The notes under the pieces were generated by a model that saw only the letters and a list, made by a program, of their open reading frames with translations, ran no database searches and was not told where the DNA came from. Shown here piece by piece: positions 1 to 6,793 of a DNA stretch of 9,190 bases (positions are counted from its first letter, which is position 1; every line of letters starts with the position of its first letter). The DNA comes from CAZIQY01 sp964541605 (lineage in GTDB: Bacteria > Desulfobacterota > Syntrophia > Syntrophales > UBA2185), in the NCBI GenBank assembly GCA_964541605.1, contig CAZIQY010000098.1, forward strand, positions 1 through 9,190, read 5' to 3'. A program made the position numbers and the translations under genes.

Positions 1-35
1 GATAAAAACAGTAACCAGTTGAACTTATTCACGGA

Positions 36-620
36 TTATTCCGGACAGTAGTGAGGAATTATAAAGATAATTATGGGGTGTTTTTCTCTAAACTTTTGAA
101 ATTTCGAGGGACGTTTCCACATGGCGAGTTCAGCCTTTATCAGCGATTCGACAAAATCTTCCATTGCAGAAATTTCCATTGATACATTACGCTTCTCCAC
201 ATTTTCAGGAGTCCCCTTACCACGCAGTCTTTGATCAACATCTACCATTGAATTATATGTGTTTTTAATCAATAGATTCAATAAAGCAGCCGTCTCACGT
301 AGTGCCGGTTCCAGTTCTTGATCTTTGTCGTGACATAGTTTTACCGTTTCGTTTATGACCCGAACTGAAATGTCCTCTAAAAAGGGTTCTATATAGCGTT
401 CCCAGAAAACGTATCGGGGAGATCCTTCAAAGGTACCTCCTTGATAAGTAATTTCCTTTCCATTAAAATATTTACAAGAGAATATTTTTCCAGATGTTAA
501 AAAAGACCAGGGGGTGATTTGTTTTTGTTTAAGCTTGACCCACTCGTCTTCTATGAACTTCCTTGTAATCGGATATAGATTGGTTTTTTCTCCAGGAAGA
601 TACAATTCAATCTCACTCAT
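36..620 (-). CDS. 194-aa protein of unknown function, kinase operon partner
   Basis: I do not recognise this protein. It begins with a short acidic/hydrophobic segment, then a probable beta-rich part (TPWSFLTSGKIFSCKYFNGK, 36-55, and YQGGTFEGSP, 59-68), and from about residue 70 is mainly helical, with a long charged helix bundle (about 75-170). The tail is basic and then hydrophobic (HPIIIFIIPHY, 181-191), too short for a membrane anchor. The ATG at 620 lies 21 nt after the kinase stop with no clear Shine-Dalgarno, so both are probably on one transcript. The close pairing suggests it is a substrate, regulator or effector of the kinase; this is inference. The stop (TAA, 38-36) is inside the window and the gene appears complete. 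The 35 nt beyond it show nothing I can assign. Confidence 0.75.
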   Translation of the reverse strand: MSEIELYLPGEKTNLYPITRKFIEDEWVKLKQKQITPWSFLTSGKIFSCKYFNGKEITYQGGTFEGSPRYVFWERYIEPFLEDISVRVINETVKLCHDKDQELEPALRETAALLNLLIKNTYNSMVDVDQRLRGKGTPENVEKRNVSMEISAMEDFVESLIKAELAMWKRPSKFQKFREKHPIIIFIIPHYCPE

Positions 621-641
621 TTTTATAGCAAGAGATGAACT

Positions 642-1901
642 CTATATTTTAATTTTATTCAGCACTCGCTGTCTGGCTTCTTGCGCCGAAATTTGCTGTT
701 GTAAGTCCATACGCCGCCTTTCCTCTTCTTCGTCCTTCTCCCTTTGTACGCGTTCTTTATATACACGGTTTACCGCTGGTAGCCACCCTTGAAAGTAGTT
801 GATAATATCTTCTACTTCATTTTCTCGAGCAGTAATTACCGCTTTATTTCCAGATACAGAAAAGGCAGCAGGCCCCTTGTCCCAGAGTGAAGTGTGACTG
901 CCCATGTTATGAAGAGCCCATACCCACGTATTATTGACTGGCTGTTGAAAGAAAAGTGTCAACCTATTGCTTTCCCAGTCGATGTTAACTAAGCGGATAG
1001 GGTCGATTACGAGAGGGTCATCAAGTTCGGTTACAGGAATAACAGTATTTTTAAGACTGCTAATTTTTTGACGCGTGACATATTCATTCTTTCGACCGAT
1101 CAACTGATCTTTGATAGCTTCTACTGACGCAATTCTATCTTGTGGTGATTGCCGTATCATCTTTTCAACAATCTCATCCAAATACTCATATTGTGGGGCT
1201 ACTTTAGCTATGGTTTTATAACCTGTGCCGTAGGGGACATAACCCGTGAACATTTCATTGAGGATTAGCCCAAGTGCATACACATCTGCACGATGATCGC
1301 TTTCAGATCCGCGTGTTCGCTGCTCGGGCGCGGCGTATTGAAAATTGGCAAGCTTTTCAGAATCCTTGGTCTCGACGGCTGTATACAATTCATCTTCTTC
1401 AAAACGCGCAATGCCGAAATCAGCTATAATAAGACGATCGCCTTGGGTATCGTGTAAAATATTCTCAGGTTTTAGATCTCGATGTATGATTCCTTGTATA
1501 TGTGCTGCTTCAACACCATCTAATATCTGCGAAAAGTAAGGTAGGGCTTTGTCTGTTGGAATAACGGATTTCAGTAGCCCCCTGAGAGAACCTGCGTAAA
1601 GAGGCATAACATAGAACGGCAACATATCTTTATCTTTTGGGAAGATACCGTGGTCATGGATAGTGACGATATGGGGGTGTTTGTTTTTATTGCAGAATTG
1701 AAGTTCGTTTTTGAATCGTTTCACCTTTTGTCTGGTGACATTTGTCGGATGCAGTAATTTAATAGCCCATACTGATTCAACGTCATCAATTGCTTCGTAT
1801 ATACGGCCAGCCCCCCCCTCACCGATGATATGAGTTGCCGTATAGATGGCAAACGTAGTGCAGAATTTTATTGGTTTTCTCAGCTTTTGTTTATCTACCA
1901 T
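642..1901 (-). CDS. Hanks-type Ser/Thr protein kinase with unfamiliar C-terminal domain
   Basis: A 419-aa cytosolic kinase that should transfer phosphate from ATP to Ser/Thr. The catalytic domain (about 18-270) is intact: glycine-rich loop GEGGAG (27-32), AIK with K48, helix-C Glu E66, HRDLKPEN (140-147; catalytic D142), DFG (161-163), YAAPEQ (189-194) and ADVYALG (205-211). No PASTA repeats or membrane helix follow. Residues about 300-380 form an extra domain (LVNIDWE, then WVWALHNMG, then KGPAAF, then NYFQGWLP) I cannot name. Residues about 380-415 are a charged, probably coiled helix. ATG at 1901 has no clear Shine-Dalgarno. The loop is encoded across eight Gs (plus-strand C8, 1811-1818). 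The partner is the 194-aa protein 21 nt downstream. Kinases in such loci can act as infection sensors or effectors; that role is inferred. Confidence 0.9.
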   Translation of the reverse strand: MVDKQKLRKPIKFCTTFAIYTATHIIGEGGAGRIYEAIDDVESVWAIKLLHPTNVTRQKVKRFKNELQFCNKNKHPHIVTIHDHGIFPKDKDMLPFYVMPLYAGSLRGLLKSVIPTDKALPYFSQILDGVEAAHIQGIIHRDLKPENILHDTQGDRLIIADFGIARFEEDELYTAVETKDSEKLANFQYAAPEQRTRGSESDHRADVYALGLILNEMFTGYVPYGTGYKTIAKVAPQYEYLDEIVEKMIRQSPQDRIASVEAIKDQLIGRKNEYVTRQKISSLKNTVIPVTELDDPLVIDPIRLVNIDWESNRLTLFFQQPVNNTWVWALHNMGSHTSLWDKGPAAFSVSGNKAVITARENEVEDIINYFQGWLPAVNRVYKERVQREKDEEEERRRMDLQQQISAQEARQRVLNKIKI

Positions 1902-1991
1902 TGTCTTTTTTAATAATTTATTTAATACATACTTTGACCAATAATAGTTTGATGACGATTCCTTTAATTATGAATTAAAAATCAAAGCCCT

Positions 1992-2026
1992 GCGCCGGCA
2001 TCATATTTAACGCCGGCGCTTTTTTT
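1992..2026 (+). terminator. GC-rich hairpin with T-run, terminator
   Basis: GCGCCGGC (1992-1999) pairs perfectly with GCCGGCGC (2012-2019) around a 12-nt loop, followed on the plus strand by seven Ts (2020-2026). This is a textbook intrinsic terminator for plus-strand transcription. On the minus strand the same stem is followed by AGGGCTTTGATTTTT, a weaker U-rich tail, so it may act in both directions and end the restriction operon before the kinase. The rest of the 356-nt gap (1902-2257) holds the possible small ORF described at 2056-2245 and an AT-rich stretch before the kinase in which I cannot place a firm promoter. Confidence 0.65.
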
Positions 2027-2055
2027 ATGAGGGATGAGATGGATGGAATGTCAGG

Positions 2056-2245
2056 CTACTTACCTTTCAATTTTTCAATCGCTTCAATCCAATTACCTTT
2101 TTTCACCTATCCTTGTTAAATACTCCCACATTGAATAGGTAGCTAATACTTCAAGAAAAAACATTAAATTTAAACTGACCCATTGCCAGATAATCAATTG
2201 CCACGAATCAGCCGTGGGACGTCTGTATGTTCTAATTCTGAGCAT
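2056..2245 (-). pseudogene. Possible small ORF, interrupted at an A6 run
   Basis: Twelve nt after the nuclease stop, an ATG (2245) opens a 50-codon frame with a hydrophobic middle (WQLIIWQWVSLNLMFFLEVL) that ends at TAA (2095-2093). Just before the stop is a run of six As (2103-2098). Removing one A would continue the protein as GNWIEAIEKLKGK to a TAG at 2056, giving about 62 residues with a charged helical tail. I recognise no family. It may be a broken remnant, a slippage-regulated small protein, or chance. There is a GAGG directly against the ATG but no well-spaced ribosome site. Confidence 0.25.
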
Positions 2246-2257
2246 CCTCAAAGAGCA

Positions 2258-2605
2258 TTATTTTGTAATAACCAGGAAGGTCATCCCTCGTTTCCGGCAC
2301 CAGTTGCGAGCGGCTTCGTGCTTTCGCAGCGTATCGGGGTTGCTGAGGAACTGTCCTCCTTTGACTTCGTGTAACTCAACGACGCCGTCCACTCTTTCAA
2401 TAAGAAAGTCTGGACGATAGCCTCGTACATTTCCGGCCTCTGTTACGTATTGAATAGTTATACCGTGAGTCTTTGTCCATTTCGTGACCGTTTTGTCCTT
2501 TTCCAAGCGCTTCATGTATTGCAATTCCCATGATGAGTCGTACCGCTCAACCGAATATGCGCTTTTTTTGGGGTTTTCAAAGTCACCACGTTCACTGGTC
2601 GGCAT
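2258..2605 (-). CDS. Stand-alone TnsA-like PD-(D/E)XK endonuclease
   Basis: This 115-aa protein is probably the DNA-cutting subunit of the system. It shows the TnsA N-terminal-domain pattern: a helix Glu (E27, in SSWELQYMKRLE), then RPDFLIE with D66, then E80-V-K82 in LHEVKGG, as expected for a metal-dependent PD-(D/E)XK nuclease. A C-terminal helix and strand (RKRGMTFLVITK) complete the fold. It is small and carries no other domain, so it must rely on the translocase or methyltransferase for DNA targeting (inference). ATG at 2605 lies inside the helicase end, with a perfect AGGAGG (2617-2612) 6 nt upstream, so it should be well translated. TnsA of Tn7 acts with TnsB/TnsC, but no transposase or transposon end is present here; restriction is the better reading from context. 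A run of seven As lies at codons 12-15. Confidence 0.85.
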   Translation of the reverse strand: MPTSERGDFENPKKSAYSVERYDSSWELQYMKRLEKDKTVTKWTKTHGITIQYVTEAGNVRGYRPDFLIERVDGVVELHEVKGGQFLSNPDTLRKHEAARNWCRKRGMTFLVITK

Positions 2606-4604
2606 GCCTTGCCTCCTGTTTATAGTTCACAATGCTGGCAACCAGTCCGGGACGATTTTTGAAGTTGGCGGATAACTGGTGACGACAGTTGAGCGCATGC
2701 CTCAATTCCTCAATCCCCGCGGCGCCGACGGTTTTTCCACTTAACATTTTCTTGCGGACATGGTCCATAAGCACACCGTAAAAATAGCCGAGCTCATGAG
2801 AGCCAATGCCTTCCTCTGCCAGGAGGTTGGCAGCGATATCTCTGACGCTGGTCTTTAAAAGGTCGGTAAGCTGGATGGGGTTGTCAATTTCACTTAGCGC
2901 CTTTCGTCCGCCATAGAGTGCCGGTGCTTCGCGAATCTCCCGAAAACCCGATCCATTCAATGTTTGCCCCACAACACCGCTAATCTCAACCTTCGATATT
3001 TCAGTTTCCACACCATAATCAAACTCATCCAATATTTTTTGCCACCTTGGATAATCACTGGTTTCGATGGTAATATTGGCTAAATCATCATCGAAATCGG
3101 CCTTTTCTTCTTCCATCGGTTCGGGAATACTGATGAGCAGATCGGAATTGACGACGAATTGCGGTTTGCGTTTGGGCGGCAGGTCTTCGTCCCCGAACAG
3201 GGTCGCCTGTTCCACGTCTTTGCGTACCTTAGCGCCTACGATATCCCACAGCCAGTCATGCTTCAACTTTTCATGATCCACAATGGCGCAGATTTCCTGA
3301 ATATCCACCTCACGCACGTTCAACCGGAGACCGCGACCCACCACCTGCTGGCCATAGACCCGGCTGGAAAATTTACGGAGTAGCAGAATGACTGAAACAG
3401 CCGGCACGTCCCATCCTTCACGGAGCATGAGAACGCTGACCACGGCTTCATAAGGACTGCCTGGCTTTCCCAACCTGCGGGCGGCCTCCCGGTCCTTCTC
3501 GTCCGATTGTTCGGTGATCAGAAGCGTGCTGAGCTTAAACTGCTGTTCCAGCATGTCCCGGGCCTGTTCTGCGTCTTTGATGGTAATGGCGACGACAAAG
3601 AGAATAGGCTTATAGGCCCCTTTTGCCAATGCATCGGCGCGACGTTTCTGTTCGGCCAGACGATCCAAAGCGATGCGCATCTGCTTATGCATGGGGTCGG
3701 GATCAGTGACCCACTGGGTTGACGACAATCCCTTTTCGATGCGTTCAAATTCCTCATCCATCTCGTCCACGGTTCGCTTTTCGCCTGTTTCAGAATTCGT
3801 ATAGGTAAGCTCGACGGAGGCAAGCTGGGGCTGATAAACAACGATATTCTTGATGATCGGCGGCACTTCCGCCTGCGCATCGGTAATACTGTAATCAAAA
3901 ATCATCTTCGTATCCGGCACTTGTCCGTCAGCACGATCGGGGGTGGCAGTGGTGTCCAGCCGGAATTTTGAAATCTGCTTAAGGGTAAACAGGGTACTGT
4001 CATATTCCGCCGCGGGGGTGTTGTGGGCTTCATCATTAAATACGGCGATTTTTTCATCTGCGTTCATCAGGACGGCAAGATTCCTCTTACCGCTGATGTT
4101 GGATTGGTACAACTGATGGATGTTGCCGAGAATGACGCCGTGATCGCGAATGCCCTGTGGACCTTCGCCGGGCTGCATGACGTGCAAGCCGAGCGCGTTG
4201 GTGTAATGCTCCGTGCCGGGTGGGAAGAAGCTGAATTCTCGAAACACTTTGGCGTCTCTGAAATCGTCTTCCAGGCGGTCACGCACAATGGTATTGGGGC
4301 AGAGAAGGAGGAATTTGTGAATATCGTGACAGACTTTCAGCCACGCTACCACGGTGCCGATAATAGCCGTCTTGCCGCCTCCCGTGACAATATTAAGCAG
4401 TAGGTCTTTCCACTGGAGCAGTTCATAGGCATAGACCGTGCGCATGAAGGCTTCTTCCTGGTGCCTCCATAGGCGGCGCTGTGCATCCGTGCGGGTAAGG
4501 TGCGTCAGGAAGTCCCGGGTGAGGGGGTTCACGTCGGGAAACGCCCTGGATGCCCACCAGGCGCGAAAGTCCTGCTCGTATGGCGCAAAGGAGTAATACA
4601 TCAC
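2592..4604 (-). CDS. SF2 DEAH-box helicase/translocase, type III Res-like, lacking a nuclease domain
   Basis: Likely the ATP-driven DNA-translocating or scanning subunit of the restriction complex. SF2 motifs are complete: Walker A VTGGGKT (73-79), LLLCPN (Ia region, 99-104), DEAH box FNDEAHN (189-195), TATP motif III (219-222), LREGWDVP (394-401) and motif VI QQVVGRGLR (419-427). At about 670 aa it is shorter than classic type III Res subunits (roughly 900-1000 aa), and its C-terminal 200 residues show no PD...ExK nuclease signature; that function sits in the next gene. Two starts are possible: GTG at 4604 (GTGA overlap with the methyltransferase stop) or ATG at 4601 (TGATG overlap). GAGG lies 4 nt before the GTG but 7 nt before the ATG, so ATG fits better. 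The last 14 nt overlap the nuclease gene. Confidence 0.9.
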   Translation of the reverse strand: MMYYSFAPYEQDFRAWWASRAFPDVNPLTRDFLTHLTRTDAQRRLWRHQEEAFMRTVYAYELLQWKDLLLNIVTGGGKTAIIGTVVAWLKVCHDIHKFLLLCPNTIVRDRLEDDFRDAKVFREFSFFPPGTEHYTNALGLHVMQPGEGPQGIRDHGVILGNIHQLYQSNISGKRNLAVLMNADEKIAVFNDEAHNTPAAEYDSTLFTLKQISKFRLDTTATPDRADGQVPDTKMIFDYSITDAQAEVPPIIKNIVVYQPQLASVELTYTNSETGEKRTVDEMDEEFERIEKGLSSTQWVTDPDPMHKQMRIALDRLAEQKRRADALAKGAYKPILFVVAITIKDAEQARDMLEQQFKLSTLLITEQSDEKDREAARRLGKPGSPYEAVVSVLMLREGWDVPAVSVILLLRKFSSRVYGQQVVGRGLRLNVREVDIQEICAIVDHEKLKHDWLWDIVGAKVRKDVEQATLFGDEDLPPKRKPQFVVNSDLLISIPEPMEEEKADFDDDLANITIETSDYPRWQKILDEFDYGVETEISKVEISGVVGQTLNGSGFREIREAPALYGGRKALSEIDNPIQLTDLLKTSVRDIAANLLAEEGIGSHELGYFYGVLMDHVRKKMLSGKTVGAAGIEELRHALNCRHQLSANFKNRPGLVASIVNYKQEARHADQ
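2612..2617 (-). promoter_or_regulatory. Perfect Shine-Dalgarno of the nuclease gene
   Basis: AGGAGG on the minus strand, 6 nt before the ATG at 2605, sits within the last codons of the translocase gene. It fixes the start of the nuclease and shows that this is an independently initiated protein rather than a frameshifted C-terminal piece of the translocase. Confidence 0.85.
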
Positions 4605-6538
4605 GTAACCTCGATGGTTTGTACGACAGTGCGCTCCCCGCCTTGGTCGTCCTGCACCGAACAGGCAATCGTATATGCACCGGCCTTTGGAAAAGTATAT
4701 AGAGCGGTAAGCAGCGGTCGCCCCGACTTTTTATCCCGCAGGAATGTATAACCCTGTGTTGAAGTGAAACGGCCCGGTTTGTGGCTGAAATCCCACTGTA
4801 CATTGGCGATCATGCCGTCCTTGTTCAGGCTGACGGACTCCGAAACGTCGAACTCGTAAGTCAGGGATGCAATGCGGCACAGGGCAATGCGCACCTCCGG
4901 CGGCTGGATAAAGCTGAGGAGGGGGGCGTAGTCGCGGCTTTTGATGACCACATGTTCGCAGAAGGCGTCGTCCTCAAGGCGGATCAGGTTCAGCCGCACA
5001 AAGTCGATGCGTTTGTTTTCCCGGGCGGCCAGAATTTCCGCGGCCTTCCGCGCGTCAGGACCGAAGTTCCAGCCCAGCATAACGCCGTGATTGGCCCGGC
5101 GTTCTTCATAGACGGCCCTGGCAAATCGGGCGACGTCGTCCCGGCCGAGGCGCGATTTCCGCGACGGCTCGCCCACGTAGAGCGGCACGCCGTAGCGCAT
5201 GCCGTGAATAGCCGTGGAAACGCTCTCCGGCCGGCCGCCAAAGGCCTTGACGACAAACTCGCGGAACTGCTCCGCGCTGTATTGCTCCAGCCTTGGCGCT
5301 TCATAGATGCCCCAATGCTCAACCGTAAAATCGGGGACGGGAAACAGCATGCCTATCTTTTCTTCCACCACCTTGGCGATACGGTCGGCGGTAATGGCAA
5401 CGGCAATCCGAGACTGGTCAGAGGCAATCCAGCGGCGTTTGAGGCGCTGGGCTACGGCGGGCGTCGTACCTCCGCCGCAGAAGAAGTCGGCGACGACATC
5501 TCCGTCGTTGGAGGATGCTTGGATAATCCGCTCAAGTAAAGGCTCTGGCTTTTGGGTAGGATAGCCGATACGCTCAAGGCGATCGGAATTGTTAATCTTA
5601 TCTATATCCCACACATCATCCAGAGGACTTCCGTAGGCCATTGCTTCTTCAAGGTATCTTCTTACCCTTTGACCACCTCCGGCATCAGAAAGCACATACT
5701 CTCGTCCCTGTTCGTCTACATGTACCTTCTGCTTCCGTTTCTTAACGTACTCGTCCTTATTTTCCCAAGGACGTTTGGGGTAGTTAAAGAAGTTCTTTTC
5801 TTGTTTTGCATAGAAAAGAATGGAATCGTGCCTCCGTTCTAAGTGATTATCAAGTTGCTTATTCCATCCTGAATAATGCCAGATCACTTCATTTCGGAAG
5901 TTATCGGCTCCAAAAATCTTGTCCATCTCTACCTTGACGTAATGACTTGCATGCCAATCCAGATGCACATAAATCGAGCCGGTAGGTTTCAGCAGGCGTT
6001 TCATCTCCCAGAGCCGCGCGTTGAGCCATACCAGGTAGCCGGGCATGCCGCCCTCCCAGATGTCGGAGAAGGAGCGCACCTCGTTCTTATCGCCAAAGAT
6101 GACGTTGTAGTTGCGGCCGGAGAAGAAGGGCGGGTCAATGTAAATCAGATCGATGCTCTCGCTCGGCAACTGCCGCATGATGTGCAGGTTGTCGCCGAAG
6201 AACAGGCGGTTAGCGCCCGTGGGAAAAAGTTCTTTCAGCTTGCGGCTTTTCTCGTTTTCAGCCAGAAAATCGTCGTTATGCCCGAATTCAACGCGCTGGA
6301 CTTCCTGAAATGGCAGGCGGATGGTAGGATAGGCGTGCTGAAACTTCGTGACCTTGACTTCGCGCCGCCGCGTCTCCACTGCCCAACCGAGGGGCGCCTC
6401 ATCGACCGGCACGGCACCGAAACGTGTCGGCAGTTGAAAATGCTCTTTCTGTTCGGGGATACCGCCCTCACCCGCTTCCGGCGGTTCGATAAAGGCGATT
6501 TTGGGATCTTCTTCTGAGGTCTTCAATTTGCGGGTCAT
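4601..6538 (-). CDS. Beta-class adenine DNA methyltransferase (type III Mod-like) with PKD-like C-terminus
   Basis: This 645-aa protein should methylate adenine in a specific DNA site using S-adenosylmethionine, protecting host DNA from the adjacent translocase and nuclease. Catalytic motif IV is DPPF (135-138) in LIYIDPPFFSGRNY; the SAM-binding motif is DFFCGGGTT (351-359), preceded by YPTQKPEPLLERII (326-339). Motif IV before the SAM motif marks the beta class, as in type III Mod subunits, with a target-recognition region at about 195-325. Residues about 430-530 form a further domain I cannot name, and 562-645 look like a PKD/Ig-like fold (QWDF, then YTFPKAGAYTIACSVQDD). ATG at 6538 has AGGTGA upstream. 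The stop overlaps the next start. The target-recognition part is about 42% GC while the rest of the gene is mostly 57-67%. The modified site cannot be predicted. Confidence 0.9.
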   Translation of the reverse strand: MTRKLKTSEEDPKIAFIEPPEAGEGGIPEQKEHFQLPTRFGAVPVDEAPLGWAVETRRREVKVTKFQHAYPTIRLPFQEVQRVEFGHNDDFLAENEKSRKLKELFPTGANRLFFGDNLHIMRQLPSESIDLIYIDPPFFSGRNYNVIFGDKNEVRSFSDIWEGGMPGYLVWLNARLWEMKRLLKPTGSIYVHLDWHASHYVKVEMDKIFGADNFRNEVIWHYSGWNKQLDNHLERRHDSILFYAKQEKNFFNYPKRPWENKDEYVKKRKQKVHVDEQGREYVLSDAGGGQRVRRYLEEAMAYGSPLDDVWDIDKINNSDRLERIGYPTQKPEPLLERIIQASSNDGDVVADFFCGGGTTPAVAQRLKRRWIASDQSRIAVAITADRIAKVVEEKIGMLFPVPDFTVEHWGIYEAPRLEQYSAEQFREFVVKAFGGRPESVSTAIHGMRYGVPLYVGEPSRKSRLGRDDVARFARAVYEERRANHGVMLGWNFGPDARKAAEILAARENKRIDFVRLNLIRLEDDAFCEHVVIKSRDYAPLLSFIQPPEVRIALCRIASLTYEFDVSESVSLNKDGMIANVQWDFSHKPGRFTSTQGYTFLRDKKSGRPLLTALYTFPKAGAYTIACSVQDDQGGERTVVQTIEVT

Positions 6539-6588
6539 AAGGTCACCTATGAAGTGATTGAGAACAATATGACGATTATTGGCTTGTT

Positions 6589-6616
6589 ATTTTACACATT
6601 TATTAAAATCCGTCAA
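6589..6616 (-). promoter_or_regulatory. Sigma-70-like promoter of the restriction-modification operon
   Basis: On the minus strand, TTGACG (6616-6611) and TAAAAT (6594-6589) each match the -35 and -10 consensus at 5 of 6 positions, with a 16-nt spacer. Transcription would start near 6582, leaving a leader of about 44 nt. The leader ends with AGGTGA 4-5 nt before the methyltransferase ATG. It is the best promoter match in the gap between the toxin gene and the methyltransferase gene. Confidence 0.6.
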
Positions 6617-6660
6617 TCAAAGACTCGAGGAAGATATTAATTGAAGGGATTAATATAAAC

Positions 6661-6793
6661 GGTGACAAGTAGATTAAAGTGAAAATGAGAAGAAAAGTGC
6701 GGGATAATAAGGGATTATGTGGGATATGGCGGGATGGTGTCACCAAATATGTTTTTTGAAATAGGTGTAAATAGATAAATGAAATCGGTGACA
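6661..6793. repeat. Three GGTGACA sites between toxin-antitoxin and methylase operons
   Basis: The 9-mer CGGTGACAA occurs twice in direct orientation (6660-6668 and 6786-6794), 126 nt apart. Between them the palindrome GGTGTCACC (6736-6744) carries the same GGTGACA on the other strand. A related AGGTGACC also forms the methyltransferase Shine-Dalgarno region (6541-6548). These could be half-sites for one regulator; no known consensus is claimed. Confidence 0.35.
6701..6740. repeat. Four GGGAT motifs at exact 10-nt spacing
   Basis: GGGAT begins at 6701, 6711, 6721 and 6731, each followed by five variable bases, so the block is a degenerate tandem array of a 10-mer (GGGAT then mostly A/T and a TG). 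The last unit runs into the GGTGTCACC palindrome. Spacing close to one helical turn puts all motifs on one face of the DNA. A fifth GGGAT lies at 6646-6650, half a turn out of phase. It sits 85-120 nt upstream of the -35 box of the methyltransferase promoter. Confidence 0.6.

Noticed and set aside
1..35. Possible terminator after the 194-aa gene
   Set aside because: No convincing stem is present before the T-run within the 35 nt available.
2201..2217. CCACG/CGTGG hairpin after the nuclease gene as a terminator
   Set aside because: The stem is only 5 bp and no T-run follows on the minus strand.
2258..2605. TnsA-like protein as evidence of a Tn7-type transposon
   Set aside because: No TnsB, TnsC or terminal repeats are seen, and the gene is embedded in overlap with a restriction-type translocase.
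3518..3898. Second open frame on the minus strand inside the translocase gene
   Set aside because: It is a shifted frame within the motif-bearing translocase frame and encodes no recognisable sequence.
4921..4926. G6 run in the methyltransferase gene as a phase-variation site
   Set aside because: Six Gs in a GC-rich stretch are expected by chance and the run is late in the gene.
4781..5539. 252-codon open frame on the plus strand opposite the methyltransferase gene
   Set aside because: It is antisense to a gene with clear catalytic motifs. Long antisense frames are common opposite GC-rich coding DNA, and its translation shows no recognisable domain.
5876..6517. 213-codon open frame on the plus strand
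   Set aside because: It mirrors the methyltransferase N-terminal half, including the DPPF region, and has no ribosome site or motif of its own.
6701..6740. The 10-nt periodic array as a CRISPR or minisatellite
   Set aside because: Units are too short and degenerate for CRISPR and there are only four, so phased binding sites fit better.
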